Assembly: GCF_042646065.1 (NCBI RefSeq)
Contig: NZ_JBHRTA010000008.1
Coordinates: 310,001-374,000, forward strand
Length of the DNA stretch: 64,000 nucleotides
From: Parapedobacter deserti
Lineage (GTDB): Bacteria > Bacteroidota > Bacteroidia > Sphingobacteriales > Sphingobacteriaceae
Direction: 5' to 3'
Shown: piece after piece, positions 18,723 to 26,709 of the stretch
Position numbering within the stretch: position 1 is the first letter of the stretch
How the letters are laid out: each line of letters opens with the position of its first letter
Translations under genes and position numbers: made by a program
Notes under the pieces: generated by a model
Database searches by the model: none
Told to the model about the DNA's origin: nothing
The model's input: only the letters and a program-made list of their open reading frames with translations

Positions 18723-18751
18723 TTTTCCACATTATTAACACTTGTGGAAAA
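18723..18751. promoter_or_regulatory. Inverted TTTTCCACA/TGTGGAAAA pair upstream of ftsZ
   Basis: Perfect 9-bp arms TTTTCCACA (18723-18731) and TGTGGAAAA (18743-18751) flank an AT-rich 11-bp spacer, 92 bp before the ftsZ ATG. The arm differs at one base from the E. coli DnaA box TTATCCACA. The same 9-mer occurs upstream of mraZ (4529-4537) and of the Hc1 gene (22212-22220). A binding protein cannot be named from sequence alone. Confidence 0.45.
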
Positions 18752-18843
18752 CTATTGTGTAAAAAGTGCTATTATTACACTACGATAAAAGTGGAGAAAT
18801 GAGTTTTGAAACACGCTCAGCAGGAGCAAAATACGATTGAGCT

Positions 18844-20547
18844 ATGTCTTTTAAATTTGAAATGCTAAAGGAACAATCGGCAATTATTAAGGTAATTGGC
18901 GTTGGCGGTGGCGGCGGGAATGCAGTCAACCACATGTATAAGCAAGGAATCAGCGGTGTTGACTTCATCGTGTGCAACACAGATGCGCAAGCCCTCGAAT
19001 TGAGTCCTATACCCAATAAAGTGCAGTTGGGTGCAAGTCTCACAGAAGGTATGGGGGCCGGGGCCGACCCAAGTGTCGGCGAAAACTCGGCCATTGAAAG
19101 CATTGAGGACATCAAGCGTATGCTCGGTTCCAATACCAAAATGTTATTCATCACCGCTGGGATGGGAGGCGGTACGGGAACGGGCGCCAGCCCGGTGCTT
19201 GCCAAGGCAGCCAAGGAACTGGGTATCCTTACTGTCGCCATTATAACCACGCCTTTTGCTTTTGAGGGCAAAAGAAGACGGGTACAAGCTGAGGACGGGT
19301 TGAATGAACTTAAGAAATACGTAGATTCATACCTCGTGATTTCTAATGACAGGCTTCGCGATATTTTCGGCAACCTGACCATGACCGCTGCCTTCGCAAA
19401 AGCCGATGATATTCTTACCACGGCGGCCAAAGGCATTGCCGAAATTATCACCATACCGGGGTATGTCAATGTGGATTTTAAGGATGTGCGTACGGTCATG
19501 AACGATAGCGGCGTGGCTATCATGGGTAATGCCGTAGCGGAGGGTGAGCATCGTGCACTGCGTGCTGTAGAAGGTGCGCTTGCTTCGCCGTTGCTTAAAG
19601 ACAACGAGATCGAAGGGGCACGTTACATTTTGCTCAACATTACCTCAGGTAAGCAGGAGGTTACTATGGATGAAGTCACCATCATTACCGACTACATCCA
19701 GGACCAAGCCGGCTTGTCCGCAGATCTGATTTGGGGCAACTGTATCAGTGAATCGTTTGAAAACGAGCTGTCTGTAACCATCATCGCCACAGGTTTCCAA
19801 ACGTCCGAGGAGCGCATAAAGGAAAAGGAAAATGAGCGGGTTGAAATCCCGCTTACTCCGGAGGAGCCGAAAGCGCCTTATGTAAAGCCTATCAACCAGT
19901 TTGTAAAAAACGAGACTTCGGACACTTATGTAGAACCTGTAGCTAATAAAGCGGAAGCTGGAAGGACGACGGCATCACCACGCGCCGCTGCACAGCAGGC
20001 AGACCTGTTCAACCCGCCGTCATCGAAGCCTCAATTGCGCAATAGTACGCCCGAAAAGGATGGTATCATCCGGCATACGCTGGCTTCCGAAGAGGAACCG
20101 GCGAAAGAGGAGCCGGTAGACGATGGCTATGAAGTGAAGGTCGCCCCTTCTGCATTTCATTTTGAAGTGCCGGCTAGTATTGACAGCCGGGCGCAGGAAT
20201 CCGAACAATCAGCCAATGGTGCTCAGCAGCGGGAGCCTGAACCTTCTACCACAGCCGCGGACCGCGCACACGCTGCGGATACGGAAAAAACACCGGAGTA
20301 TGTTGAGGAACAACTGCTGAAAACGAAAGAGCGGATTTTGAGGCTCAAAGAATTGAGCATGAAGCTCAAATCGGCAAACGGTCTTCAGGAGCTGGAAACT
20401 GAGCCTGCCTTTAGGCGCAAGCAAATGGCATTGGATGACGCGCCACATTCGTCCGAATCGCAGGTATCGCGGTTTACGTTGTCCACAGAGGACGGCATTA
20501 CCGAAATCAGGCCGAATAATTCATTTCTACACGACAATGTAGATTAG
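18844..20547 (+). CDS. ftsZ: Cell division GTPase FtsZ
   Basis: A 567-residue tubulin homologue. The GTPase domain (about 1-320) contains VIGVGGGGGNAVNH, the tubulin signature GGGTGTG at about 108-114, and the T7 catalytic loop region DFKDVRTVMNDSGVA. A long, low-complexity, Ala/Glu/Pro-rich linker (about 330-550) makes it far longer than E. coli FtsZ (383 aa), as in other Bacteroidota, and the protein ends with the conserved NNSFLHDNVD tail that should bind FtsA. It closes the dcw cluster. The 139-bp gap after ftsA holds an inverted repeat and may carry a separate ftsZ promoter. Confidence 0.97.
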   Translation: MSFKFEMLKEQSAIIKVIGVGGGGGNAVNHMYKQGISGVDFIVCNTDAQALELSPIPNKVQLGASLTEGMGAGADPSVGENSAIESIEDIKRMLGSNTKMLFITAGMGGGTGTGASPVLAKAAKELGILTVAIITTPFAFEGKRRRVQAEDGLNELKKYVDSYLVISNDRLRDIFGNLTMTAAFAKADDILTTAAKGIAEIITIPGYVNVDFKDVRTVMNDSGVAIMGNAVAEGEHRALRAVEGALASPLLKDNEIEGARYILLNITSGKQEVTMDEVTIITDYIQDQAGLSADLIWGNCISESFENELSVTIIATGFQTSEERIKEKENERVEIPLTPEEPKAPYVKPINQFVKNETSDTYVEPVANKAEAGRTTASPRAAAQQADLFNPPSSKPQLRNSTPEKDGIIRHTLASEEEPAKEEPVDDGYEVKVAPSAFHFEVPASIDSRAQESEQSANGAQQREPEPSTTAADRAHAADTEKTPEYVEEQLLKTKERILRLKELSMKLKSANGLQELETEPAFRRKQMALDDAPHSSESQVSRFTLSTEDGITEIRPNNSFLHDNVD

Positions 20548-20653
20548 TGTATATCCATCTATCTCTTTAACATTAGACTGTCTGGCAAGGACTCCGATAG
20601 CACCCAAGCCAAGCAGTTTTTTTGTTAGATAGTGGCGTTATGACATCCGGCTG

Positions 20654-20684
20654 TTGGTTGCATTTGATTTAAAGTTTATCTTTG
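20654..20684 (+). promoter_or_regulatory. Promoter of the alpha-oxoamine synthase gene
   Basis: TTG at 20654-20656, a 20-bp spacer and a perfect -7 element TATCTTTG at 20677-20684. This predicts a leader of roughly 115-120 nt before the TTG start at 20809. The rest of 20548-20808 shows nothing else recognisable. Confidence 0.65.
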
Positions 20685-20808
20685 CAACAATTTTCATCGG
20701 AATAATTGTTTTACATGGCAATGAAGCTCCCGTGATCCATTATATCCCTCGTCGTTTCTAGCGGCAGATCACGCAGGTTTCGAGCATATTTAATATTGAG
20801 AAACGATA

Positions 20809-22050
20809 TTGGACTTATTTGATAAAATCGCGAAAAATCTGGGCCCGATAGGCCAGCATTATGAGTGGTCGCATGGCTATTTTTCATTCCCTAAGTTGGA
20901 AGGAGATATTGCGCCCCGCATGCTGTTCAATGGAAAGGAACACTTAGTCTGGAGTCTCAACAACTACTTAGGGCTGGCCAACCACCCCGAGGTAAGGGCA
21001 GTAGATGCTAGGGCAGCAGCAGACTTCGGAATGGCTTATCCCATGGGCGCCCGGATGATGTCGGGAAACAGTGTCTATCATGAAGAATTGGAGCAGGATC
21101 TGGCTTCCTTTGTTGGAAAAGAAGATGCATTTTTGCTCAACTATGGATATCAGGGAATGGTATCCATAGTTGATGCGCTACTTGATCGTAATGATGTTGT
21201 TGTTTACGATGCCGAATCTCATGCTTGTATTGTAGACGGTGTGCGGCTGCATATGGGCAAGCGATTTGTGTATCGGCACAACGATATCGAAAGCTGCGAA
21301 AAGCAATTAACCAGGGCCAAAAAGTTGGCAGATATTAATGGTGGTTCAGTATTACTGATTACCGAGGGTGTCTTCGGGATGTCGGGGGTTCAAGGGCAGT
21401 TGAAAGAAATAGCTGCATTGAAGAATAAATACGAGTTCAGGATGCTAGTTGACGATGCGCATGGGTTCGGTACTATGGGGCCGACAGGTGCCGGTACACA
21501 TGAAGCGCAAGGTTGCATAGATGACATCGATATCTATTTTGGAACATTTGCAAAGTCAATGGCTGGCATTGGCGCATTTGTCGCTTCAACGAAAGAAGTT
21601 GTAACTTATTTGCGTTATAATATGCGCTCGCAAACATTCGCCAAATCGCTGCCCATGCCTATGGTTTTAGGGCTGAAAAAGCGCTTTGAACTATTGAAAA
21701 GCAGTCCAGAATTGCGGGAAAGGTTGTGGATCATCGCAAGGTCACTTCAGAATGGCCTGCGGGATCGCGGGTTCGATATCGGCGTAACCAACACCATGGT
21801 CACCCCTGTGTTTCTCAAGGGAGATTTAAACGAAGCCACTGCGCTCACGCGTGATTTGCGTGAGACATATGCCATATTTTGCTCCATTGTCGTGTATCCG
21901 GTGATTCCAAAGGGGCTGATCGAGCTAAGACTCATTCCAACTGCGGTTCACACCACCGAAGATGTAGACTTCACCTTGGAAGCTTTCACAGCGGTAAGTG
22001 AGAAATTAGCGGCTGGATATTATAAACAAGCCATGACTCTCCAATCGTAG
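20809..22050 (+). CDS. Alpha-oxoamine synthase family acyltransferase (TTG start)
   Basis: A 413-residue PLP-dependent fold-type I enzyme of the group that includes serine palmitoyltransferase, AONS and KBL, which join an acyl thioester to an amino acid with loss of CO2. Seen: SLNNYLGLANHPEV, AYPMGARMMSGNSVYH, YDAESHACIVDG, LVDDAHGFGTMG and the PLP lysine in FGTFAKSMAG. The TTG was chosen because an in-frame stop lies just upstream (20797-20799) and the family N-terminus MDLFDKI begins there; no ATG is possible. In Bacteroidota relatives act in sphingolipid or sulfonolipid base synthesis, but the substrate here cannot be read from sequence. It stands alone with its own promoter. Confidence 0.85.
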   Translation: MDLFDKIAKNLGPIGQHYEWSHGYFSFPKLEGDIAPRMLFNGKEHLVWSLNNYLGLANHPEVRAVDARAAADFGMAYPMGARMMSGNSVYHEELEQDLASFVGKEDAFLLNYGYQGMVSIVDALLDRNDVVVYDAESHACIVDGVRLHMGKRFVYRHNDIESCEKQLTRAKKLADINGGSVLLITEGVFGMSGVQGQLKEIAALKNKYEFRMLVDDAHGFGTMGPTGAGTHEAQGCIDDIDIYFGTFAKSMAGIGAFVASTKEVVTYLRYNMRSQTFAKSLPMPMVLGLKKRFELLKSSPELRERLWIIARSLQNGLRDRGFDIGVTNTMVTPVFLKGDLNEATALTRDLRETYAIFCSIVVYPVIPKGLIELRLIPTAVHTTEDVDFTLEAFTAVSEKLAAGYYKQAMTLQS

Positions 22051-22341
22051 TAGTCAAGGGTTAATAGCATAAACAACATAGAAGCGAGCAAAAGCTTGAT
22101 AAATTGCGCTCCTTCGGCTTTTTGGTTACACGCTGTTATATGCATAATGTCTTGATATTCATGTCTATTGGTGGAAAAGGCATACCGCATTAGTTTGAAT
22201 AATTATCCAAATGTGGAAAAAAAACTGCCTTTGCGGCCTGTTTTGGATTTTTTAAAGTTTTTTTTTCCGAAAAAAGATTCTACTTTTAACCCACTGTAGA
22301 TTATTAACTTAATTTAATCAAAAACTAAAGGAGTATTTATT
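22051..22341. other. AT-rich intergenic region upstream of the Hc1 gene
   Basis: No gene is seen here. It contains a TGTGGAAAA box (22212-22220), a long T tract around 22257-22267 and a near-consensus -7 element TACTTTTA at 22281-22288 (7 of 8), which may drive the Hc1 gene. Confidence 0.4.
22327..22333 (+). promoter_or_regulatory. Strong Shine-Dalgarno site of the Hc1 gene
   Basis: AAAGGAG lies 8 nt before the ATG at 22342. Such a clear site is exceptional in this window, where nearly all genes lack one, and it fits the high expression expected of a nucleoid protein. Confidence 0.65.
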
Positions 22342-22527
22342 ATGGCAAGTATTCAAAAATTTAATGAGCTTAAGAGCTTGATCGAAGGATTGGACGGGGA
22401 TGCAGACAAATTCTTCAACAAAGGTAATAACGCTGCGGGCACACGGGTGAGAAAGGGCTTGCAGGACGTTAAGAACTTAGCTCAGGCAATCCGGTTGGAG
22501 ATACAAGAAGCAAAGAACGCAAAATAG
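22342..22527 (+). CDS. Histone H1-like (Hc1) nucleoid protein
   Basis: A 61-residue, lysine-rich, helical protein (MASIQKFNELKSLIEGL, then FNKGNNAAGTRVRKGLQDVKNLAQAIRLEIQEAKN) that matches the short Hc1-like proteins common in Bacteroidota. Unlike chlamydial Hc1 it lacks a long Ala/Lys tail. These proteins are expected to bind DNA without strong sequence preference. It is monocistronic: an AT-rich upstream region, strong ribosome binding site and a rho-independent terminator right after it. Spacing to the next gene is 89 bp. Confidence 0.88.
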   Translation: MASIQKFNELKSLIEGLDGDADKFFNKGNNAAGTRVRKGLQDVKNLAQAIRLEIQEAKNAK

Positions 22528-22562
22528 GTACAACGGTCGACGGATAAGTCATAACGTTATAC

Positions 22563-22587
22563 AGCCCTGGCAAATCAGGGCTTTTTT
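22563..22587 (+). terminator. Rho-independent terminator after the Hc1 gene
   Basis: A 7-bp perfect stem AGCCCTG (22563-22569) / CAGGGCT (22576-22582) with a 6-nt loop is followed by a run of six T. Confidence 0.85.
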
Positions 22588-22616
22588 GTGCGCGCCCGGC
22601 GCAAAACAAATAAACT

Positions 22617-23762
22617 ATGACCGATAATCGAAATAACCCAATATGGGTGATGAGTTCTGCCTTTGATAAACTCACATTAGCGGAACTGATCAATACAACG
22701 AAGCAAATTGGTGCCCAAGGAATTGATTTGTGCGTTTTCCGCAGAGACGGTACAAGACACGATCACGTAGCTACGCATTTGGATTACGAGAAATTTACGG
22801 CGGATAGGGGCAAGCGCATTGTGGAGGACTTCAATAAGGCCAACCTGAAACTTTCCTTAGGGGCTTTCGAAAATCTGATCGGTGGCGATCCCGCGGAACG
22901 GGTAAAAAACCAAAATCATTTACTAAAACTGATTCGAATAGCTTACCTGCTGGGGGGAGATGCTAACGACGTAAAAGTCGGCACGTTTGTAGGCTATAAC
23001 CATGAGCTGGGCGTGCAAGAGGGCGGCTTTCAGAAAAACCTCGATGAGTATAAGCGGGTTTTTGAGCCGATCATTAATTACGCGGCAGATTTGGGTGTTA
23101 CTGTGCTCTATGAAAATTGCCCGATGGAAGGGTGGCGACCCGCCTCATTTACTACAACATATAATAATTTACCCGGTGTATTAGCCGCACGTAAGCTGAT
23201 GTACGCACTGATCCCAAGCAAAGCTCATGGTGAAATCTACGACCCATCGCATGATGTTTGGCAGCATACGGACCCCGCCGCGGTAATCGCGCAAAGCGAT
23301 CTGTCGCGCATCCACCGTATTCACGTCAAGGCGACGCGCAACCTCCGAACAAGAGCCCGGATCGATTGGGGCGGGATGTATCCGATGCAAACCGTAAACC
23401 GGGAGTTGGCTGCAAGGGCAGGAATATCCATTCCGGCCAACGACTGGGACCGCCACCATTACGAAGCGATGCTGCCCGGATTCGGCGGGTCTGACAGTAT
23501 GGATTGGCGGGCGTTTATAGACGTGCTTATTGAAAAAGGTTTTGACGGTCCGTTTGAAATTGAGAATGAAGCTAAAAATTCGAAGGATACCGGTAACCTT
23601 AATGCGACAATACAGGGATATCGAGCGGCGATCCACTTTTTAGCGCCCATGCTATGGGGCTTAGATGATGCAAAGGGTTACGCTTACCGTATTTCTCGCC
23701 CACTGTCCCTACCCGAGGTAAGTGACGTACCCGTTGTGACGATGGACAGGCTACGCCCCTGA
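22617..23762 (+). CDS. Sugar phosphate isomerase/epimerase-like TIM barrel protein
   Basis: A 381-residue cytoplasmic protein (no signal peptide) of the xylose isomerase-like TIM barrel superfamily (AP endonuclease 2 fold). Visible metal-site candidates include the Glu of VLYENCPMEGW, the His/Asp in YDPSHDVWQHTD, HRIHVKAT and the Glu in FEIENEAKN. Such enzymes isomerise or epimerise sugars or inositols; the substrate cannot be told. It begins 30 bp after the Hc1 terminator and is unlinked to other sugar genes. Its last 12 nt overlap the tail of the convergent response regulator gene. Confidence 0.8.
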   Translation: MTDNRNNPIWVMSSAFDKLTLAELINTTKQIGAQGIDLCVFRRDGTRHDHVATHLDYEKFTADRGKRIVEDFNKANLKLSLGAFENLIGGDPAERVKNQNHLLKLIRIAYLLGGDANDVKVGTFVGYNHELGVQEGGFQKNLDEYKRVFEPIINYAADLGVTVLYENCPMEGWRPASFTTTYNNLPGVLAARKLMYALIPSKAHGEIYDPSHDVWQHTDPAAVIAQSDLSRIHRIHVKATRNLRTRARIDWGGMYPMQTVNRELAARAGISIPANDWDRHHYEAMLPGFGGSDSMDWRAFIDVLIEKGFDGPFEIENEAKNSKDTGNLNATIQGYRAAIHFLAPMLWGLDDAKGYAYRISRPLSLPEVSDVPVVTMDRLRP

Positions 23763-24392
23763 ATGCAGACGGAACTTTTCGATCAATTCCGCTATGTTGT
23801 CTACTTGCAGTTTCTCAAAAATCCTCGTTTTATAGGTGCTCACGGTAGATGTACTGAGGTTGAGGGCTTTTGATACTTCCATGATTCCCAGACCCTGTAC
23901 AAGGTATTTGGCGACATCCACCTCCCGGTTAGAGAGCTTGTTTAACGGATTGTCCGCTTTCAAGACGGATTTCCCCATAGTCAGTGTATTGTAATAGAGC
24001 TCCCTTACCTCCTGACTCATGTATTTTCCTCGTTGTATCACAGCGAGTATGGCTTCTTTGAGCTCTGCCTTCGACGTATTTTTGTTCAGGTAACCTGATG
24101 CCCCTGCTTGAAGGTAACGAAGCGCATACAGGGTTTCGTCATAAGAAGAAAATACCAAGATCTTGATATTCGGCTGGACCATCAGTACCTTTTCAACCAT
24201 TTTTATGTTATTCCCGCCAGGCATATTAATGTCAAGAAGCAAGAGGTCATATTGCTTTTCCGATAACATTTTGATCATTTCATCAAAATCTTCAGCTTGG
24301 GTGACCTTTGCCAGTGGCAAAGCTTCCTTTACCACAATTGATGTGCCCAGCCTAACGATACCATGATCATCTGCTATCAATATCTCTGTCAT
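23751..24392 (-). CDS. NarL/FixJ-type response regulator (orphan)
   Basis: A 213-residue regulator with a receiver domain (ILIADDHGIVRLG, phospho-acceptor D54 in LLLLDINMPGG, the conserved Ser/Lys region YLNKNTSKAEL) and a C-terminal LuxR-type helix-turn-helix (LSNREVDVAKYLVQGLGIMEV, STSTVSTYKTRIFEKLQV). No sensor kinase is nearby. A -7 element TATATTTG lies about 83 bp upstream (24475-24482 on the minus strand). Its 3' end overlaps the convergent isomerase gene by 12 nt, so the two transcripts are antisense at their ends. Confidence 0.93.
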   Translation of the reverse strand: MTEILIADDHGIVRLGTSIVVKEALPLAKVTQAEDFDEMIKMLSEKQYDLLLLDINMPGGNNIKMVEKVLMVQPNIKILVFSSYDETLYALRYLQAGASGYLNKNTSKAELKEAILAVIQRGKYMSQEVRELYYNTLTMGKSVLKADNPLNKLSNREVDVAKYLVQGLGIMEVSKALNLSTSTVSTYKTRIFEKLQVDNIAELIEKFRLHSGA

Positions 24393-24474
24393 GCGCAGCT
24401 AAATGTTGTTATAGATCACACCGTTCCGGTGGTCTTGGTTATTCATAGTAAAGATGTCAACTCGCAAACTAGTG

Positions 24475-24482
24475 CAAATATA
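24475..24482 (-). promoter_or_regulatory. -7 promoter element of the NarL-type regulator gene
   Basis: On the minus strand it reads TATATTTG, an exact match to TAnnTTTG, 83 bp before the start codon. No convincing -33 element is seen. Confidence 0.45.
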
Positions 24483-24601
24483 GATTAAAAAATTATTGGC
24501 ATAAACCTTTTGGGTTAAATTAATTGGATGCCGGTAAAAATAAATGCCGAATTGTTAATTTTCGATCAAGCGGTTAGCAAAGGCTAATGTACAAAAATAA
24601 A

Positions 24602-24632
24602 TTTGTATAAATGGCAAAAATGCCCAACTTTG
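24602..24632 (+). promoter_or_regulatory. mscL promoter
   Basis: TTTG (24602-24605), a 19-bp spacer, and CAACTTTG (24625-24632), 7 of 8 to the -7 consensus, 34 bp before the mscL ATG. Confidence 0.6.
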
Positions 24633-24666
24633 GCGAAAACATCATTAACTATATTACCTGATATTT

Positions 24667-25077
24667 ATGGGATTTTATAAAGAATTCAAGGAATTTGCCA
24701 TGCGGGGAAGCGTGGTGGACCTCGCCGTAGGTGTGGTTATCGGCGGTGCCTTTGGCAAGATTGTCACATCGTTGGTAAACGACATCATTATGCCGCCTAT
24801 CGGCTTTATAACCGGGGGGATCGAATTCTCTGAAATAAAGTACGTTATCCGCCCTGGTGACGAAGCGAATGGCGTGGCCGAAACAGCTGTTTCTTATGGT
24901 AACTTCATCAATATTGTCATCGAATTTGCCATTATCGCATTTTGCATTTTCCTTGTCATCAAAGGAATTAACTCATTGAAACGGAAAGAGGAGGAGGCGC
25001 CGGCGGCTCCGCCTGCCCCTTCCAAGGAGGAGGTGCTGCTGACTGAGATTAGGGATTTGCTTCGGACAAGACAATAA
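24667..25077 (+). CDS. mscL: Large-conductance mechanosensitive channel
   Basis: A 136-residue membrane channel that opens under hypo-osmotic shock. It has the short amphipathic N-helix (MGFYKEFKEFAMRG), TM1 with VDLAVGVVIGGAFGKIVTSLV, a periplasmic loop, TM2 (FINIVIEFAIIAFCIFLVI) and a cytoplasmic helical bundle after a Pro/Ala-rich linker. Length is normal for the family. It is a single gene with its own promoter; the convergent ChaN-family gene ends 10 bp away. Confidence 0.97.
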   Translation: MGFYKEFKEFAMRGSVVDLAVGVVIGGAFGKIVTSLVNDIIMPPIGFITGGIEFSEIKYVIRPGDEANGVAETAVSYGNFINIVIEFAIIAFCIFLVIKGINSLKRKEEEAPAAPPAPSKEEVLLTEIRDLLRTRQ

Positions 25078-25087
25078 CTAAGAGGTG

Positions 25088-25966
25088 TTAAAAGGTTTTC
25101 GGTACGGACGGGTTTGTAAGGATGATGTAATCGCCTAAGTGTTCCCATTCCTGCCAATTGGGCTGCTTAAATGTCCAGTGCGGAAAACAAGCGATATTGG
25201 TTGCCGTCAGGCGGGGAGCGTAACCGTGCAGGTGGGCTACCGTGCCCAAACGTTCATCGCTATGGAAACGGCCGTTCAGATGCAGAATTTTTTTTATGCC
25301 TCTCTTCTTCGCTAGTTTGCTGATCCGGTAAGCCATTGTAGCGTCCCAGAGGTTTTGGCTTTGGTACATTTTTGAATTTCCCATGCCTTCATGACCGCCC
25401 ATGAGTCCGGCGAACTTGTCGTAATACGCGCCCGTTAACGTGTCGATAGGCAGCGGGGCGAGCAAAGCCTTGCCAGATTTGTTCAGCGCCTTAAGGCTTT
25501 CGAGGCCTTCGCGCGTTACCCGGTTGGTGTAGCGGCTTGGAGCATTAGCAGCCAAGACACTTATCCCGCGCGCTTTGGCATACGCTACCATCGGGCGATA
25601 GTCTTCATAGTTGTTCCACAATGCGGCGTCCTTACTTAGATTGCGTTCGGTGATAAGGCCAGCAAGGTATTCATCCAATACCAGTTGGTCATCGCTGACG
25701 AACATTTCCATCGAGAGCGCAACGCCGTCATATTGTTCGTCCATTGCTTTAAACAGCTCGTATTGCAATACATGAGCTATCGAGTCGTTATGTTCTTCAC
25801 CGAAGAAGACCACATCAGCGTGTCGTAACTCATCAACCATCTCGTAAATGGTAATTTCCCGTTGTGAGCGAGTATCGTATATGCGGTATAACGCGCTGTC
25901 TGCCTGTGCAGCAGCGCTCAGCATGGGCAATATCCCTGCTATGCAACAACTGATCAATCTTGCCAT
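25088..25966 (-). CDS. ChaN-family haem/iron-related protein
   Basis: A 292-residue exported protein with a cleavable signal (MARLISCCIAGILPMLSAAAQA). The body matches the ChaN/DUF399 family: VVFFGEEHNDSIAHVLQYEL, ALSMEMFVSDDQLVLDEYLAG and ILHLNGRFHSDERLGTV. In Campylobacter ChaN is an iron-regulated lipoprotein that binds haem; here no clear lipobox is seen (Cys at 7-8 lies inside the signal), so it may be soluble periplasmic. No iron-uptake genes flank it. Function beyond family level is inference. Confidence 0.82.
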   Translation of the reverse strand: MARLISCCIAGILPMLSAAAQADSALYRIYDTRSQREITIYEMVDELRHADVVFFGEEHNDSIAHVLQYELFKAMDEQYDGVALSMEMFVSDDQLVLDEYLAGLITERNLSKDAALWNNYEDYRPMVAYAKARGISVLAANAPSRYTNRVTREGLESLKALNKSGKALLAPLPIDTLTGAYYDKFAGLMGGHEGMGNSKMYQSQNLWDATMAYRISKLAKKRGIKKILHLNGRFHSDERLGTVAHLHGYAPRLTATNIACFPHWTFKQPNWQEWEHLGDYIILTNPSVPKTF

Positions 25967-26022
25967 ATTGCGAATATACGGGTTTCACAAAGCTGGTGCA
26001 TGGAAAAAATATCGTTTATAAA

Positions 26023-26054
26023 TTTGATATTTATGCCATTAAACCGTACATTTG
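26023..26054 (+). promoter_or_regulatory. rpmH promoter
   Basis: TTTG (26023-26026), a 20-bp spacer and a perfect -7 element TACATTTG (26047-26054), 41 bp before the rpmH ATG. The -33 TTTG is itself the end of another perfect -7 sequence TAAATTTG (26019-26026), so two staggered promoters are possible. Confidence 0.75.
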
Positions 26055-26095
26055 CGCTCTCATTTTCGAGGGTTATATTAAAGATATTAAGCGTC

Positions 26096-26254
26096 ATGAA
26101 GAGAACATTTCAGCCATCGCTACGGAAAAGAAGGAACAAGCATGGGTTCAGAGAACGCATGAGCACTGCAAATGGCCGTCGTGTGCTGGCTGCTCGGCGT
26201 GCAAAGGGTAGGAAACGCCTGACCGTATCGAGCGAAGGCCGGCACAAAGCCTAA
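26096..26254 (+). CDS. rpmH: 50S ribosomal protein L34
   Basis: A 52-residue highly basic protein starting MKRTFQPSLRKRRNKHGFRE, the canonical L34 sequence, with STANGRRVLAARRAKGRK following. It is located before rnpA as in nearly all bacteria. Two longer frames overlap this stretch but have no family likeness. The strong promoter upstream serves the rpmH-rnpA-yidD unit. Confidence 0.98.
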   Translation: MKRTFQPSLRKRRNKHGFRERMSTANGRRVLAARRAKGRKRLTVSSEGRHKA

Positions 26255-26316
26255 GTTTAGCGTTGCCGGTGACTGCTTGCGTCCGGAGCCTTCAGCCGGT
26301 TTCGGATACGTCATCG

Positions 26317-26709
26317 ATGATGAAAAAGCATACATTTCCAAAGGAAGAGCGGTTGTGTAATAAACGGTTGATCGACGACCTTTTTCGCAATGGTTCTTCT
26401 TTTTTTGTCTATCCCTATCGAGTCACTTCCCTTCGTGTTGAAGGGGTTAGTCCCAAACTCCAGGTATTGCTGTCTGTACCCAAACGCCGTTTTCGGTATG
26501 CGGTACAACGAAATCTGCTGAAACGTCGTATGCGGGAGGCCTATCGTCTTCAGAAAAACGAACGGTTATATCCGGCGCTGGAAAGCCAGCCGTTTGGAAT
26601 GATACTGGCTATCCGGTATGTGGGGAACGAAGTGCTTGACTATGCGGTTATGTATGCGCGGATGGCAGATGTGCTGAGGAAACTGGGCAACGAAATTGAG
26701 ATTCCATGA
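26317..26709 (+). CDS. rnpA: Ribonuclease P protein component
   Basis: About 130 residues from the double ATG at 26317/26320 (MMKKHTFPKEERLCNK); an upstream in-frame start at 26263 would add 18 residues unlike the family. Hallmarks are the FPKEERLCNKRLI N-terminus, SVPKRRFRYAVQRNLLKRRMREAYR (the RNR motif that contacts RNase P RNA). It matures the 5' ends of tRNA. It lies 62 bp after rpmH and overlaps yidD by 4 nt. Confidence 0.96.
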   Translation: MMKKHTFPKEERLCNKRLIDDLFRNGSSFFVYPYRVTSLRVEGVSPKLQVLLSVPKRRFRYAVQRNLLKRRMREAYRLQKNERLYPALESQPFGMILAIRYVGNEVLDYAVMYARMADVLRKLGNEIEIP

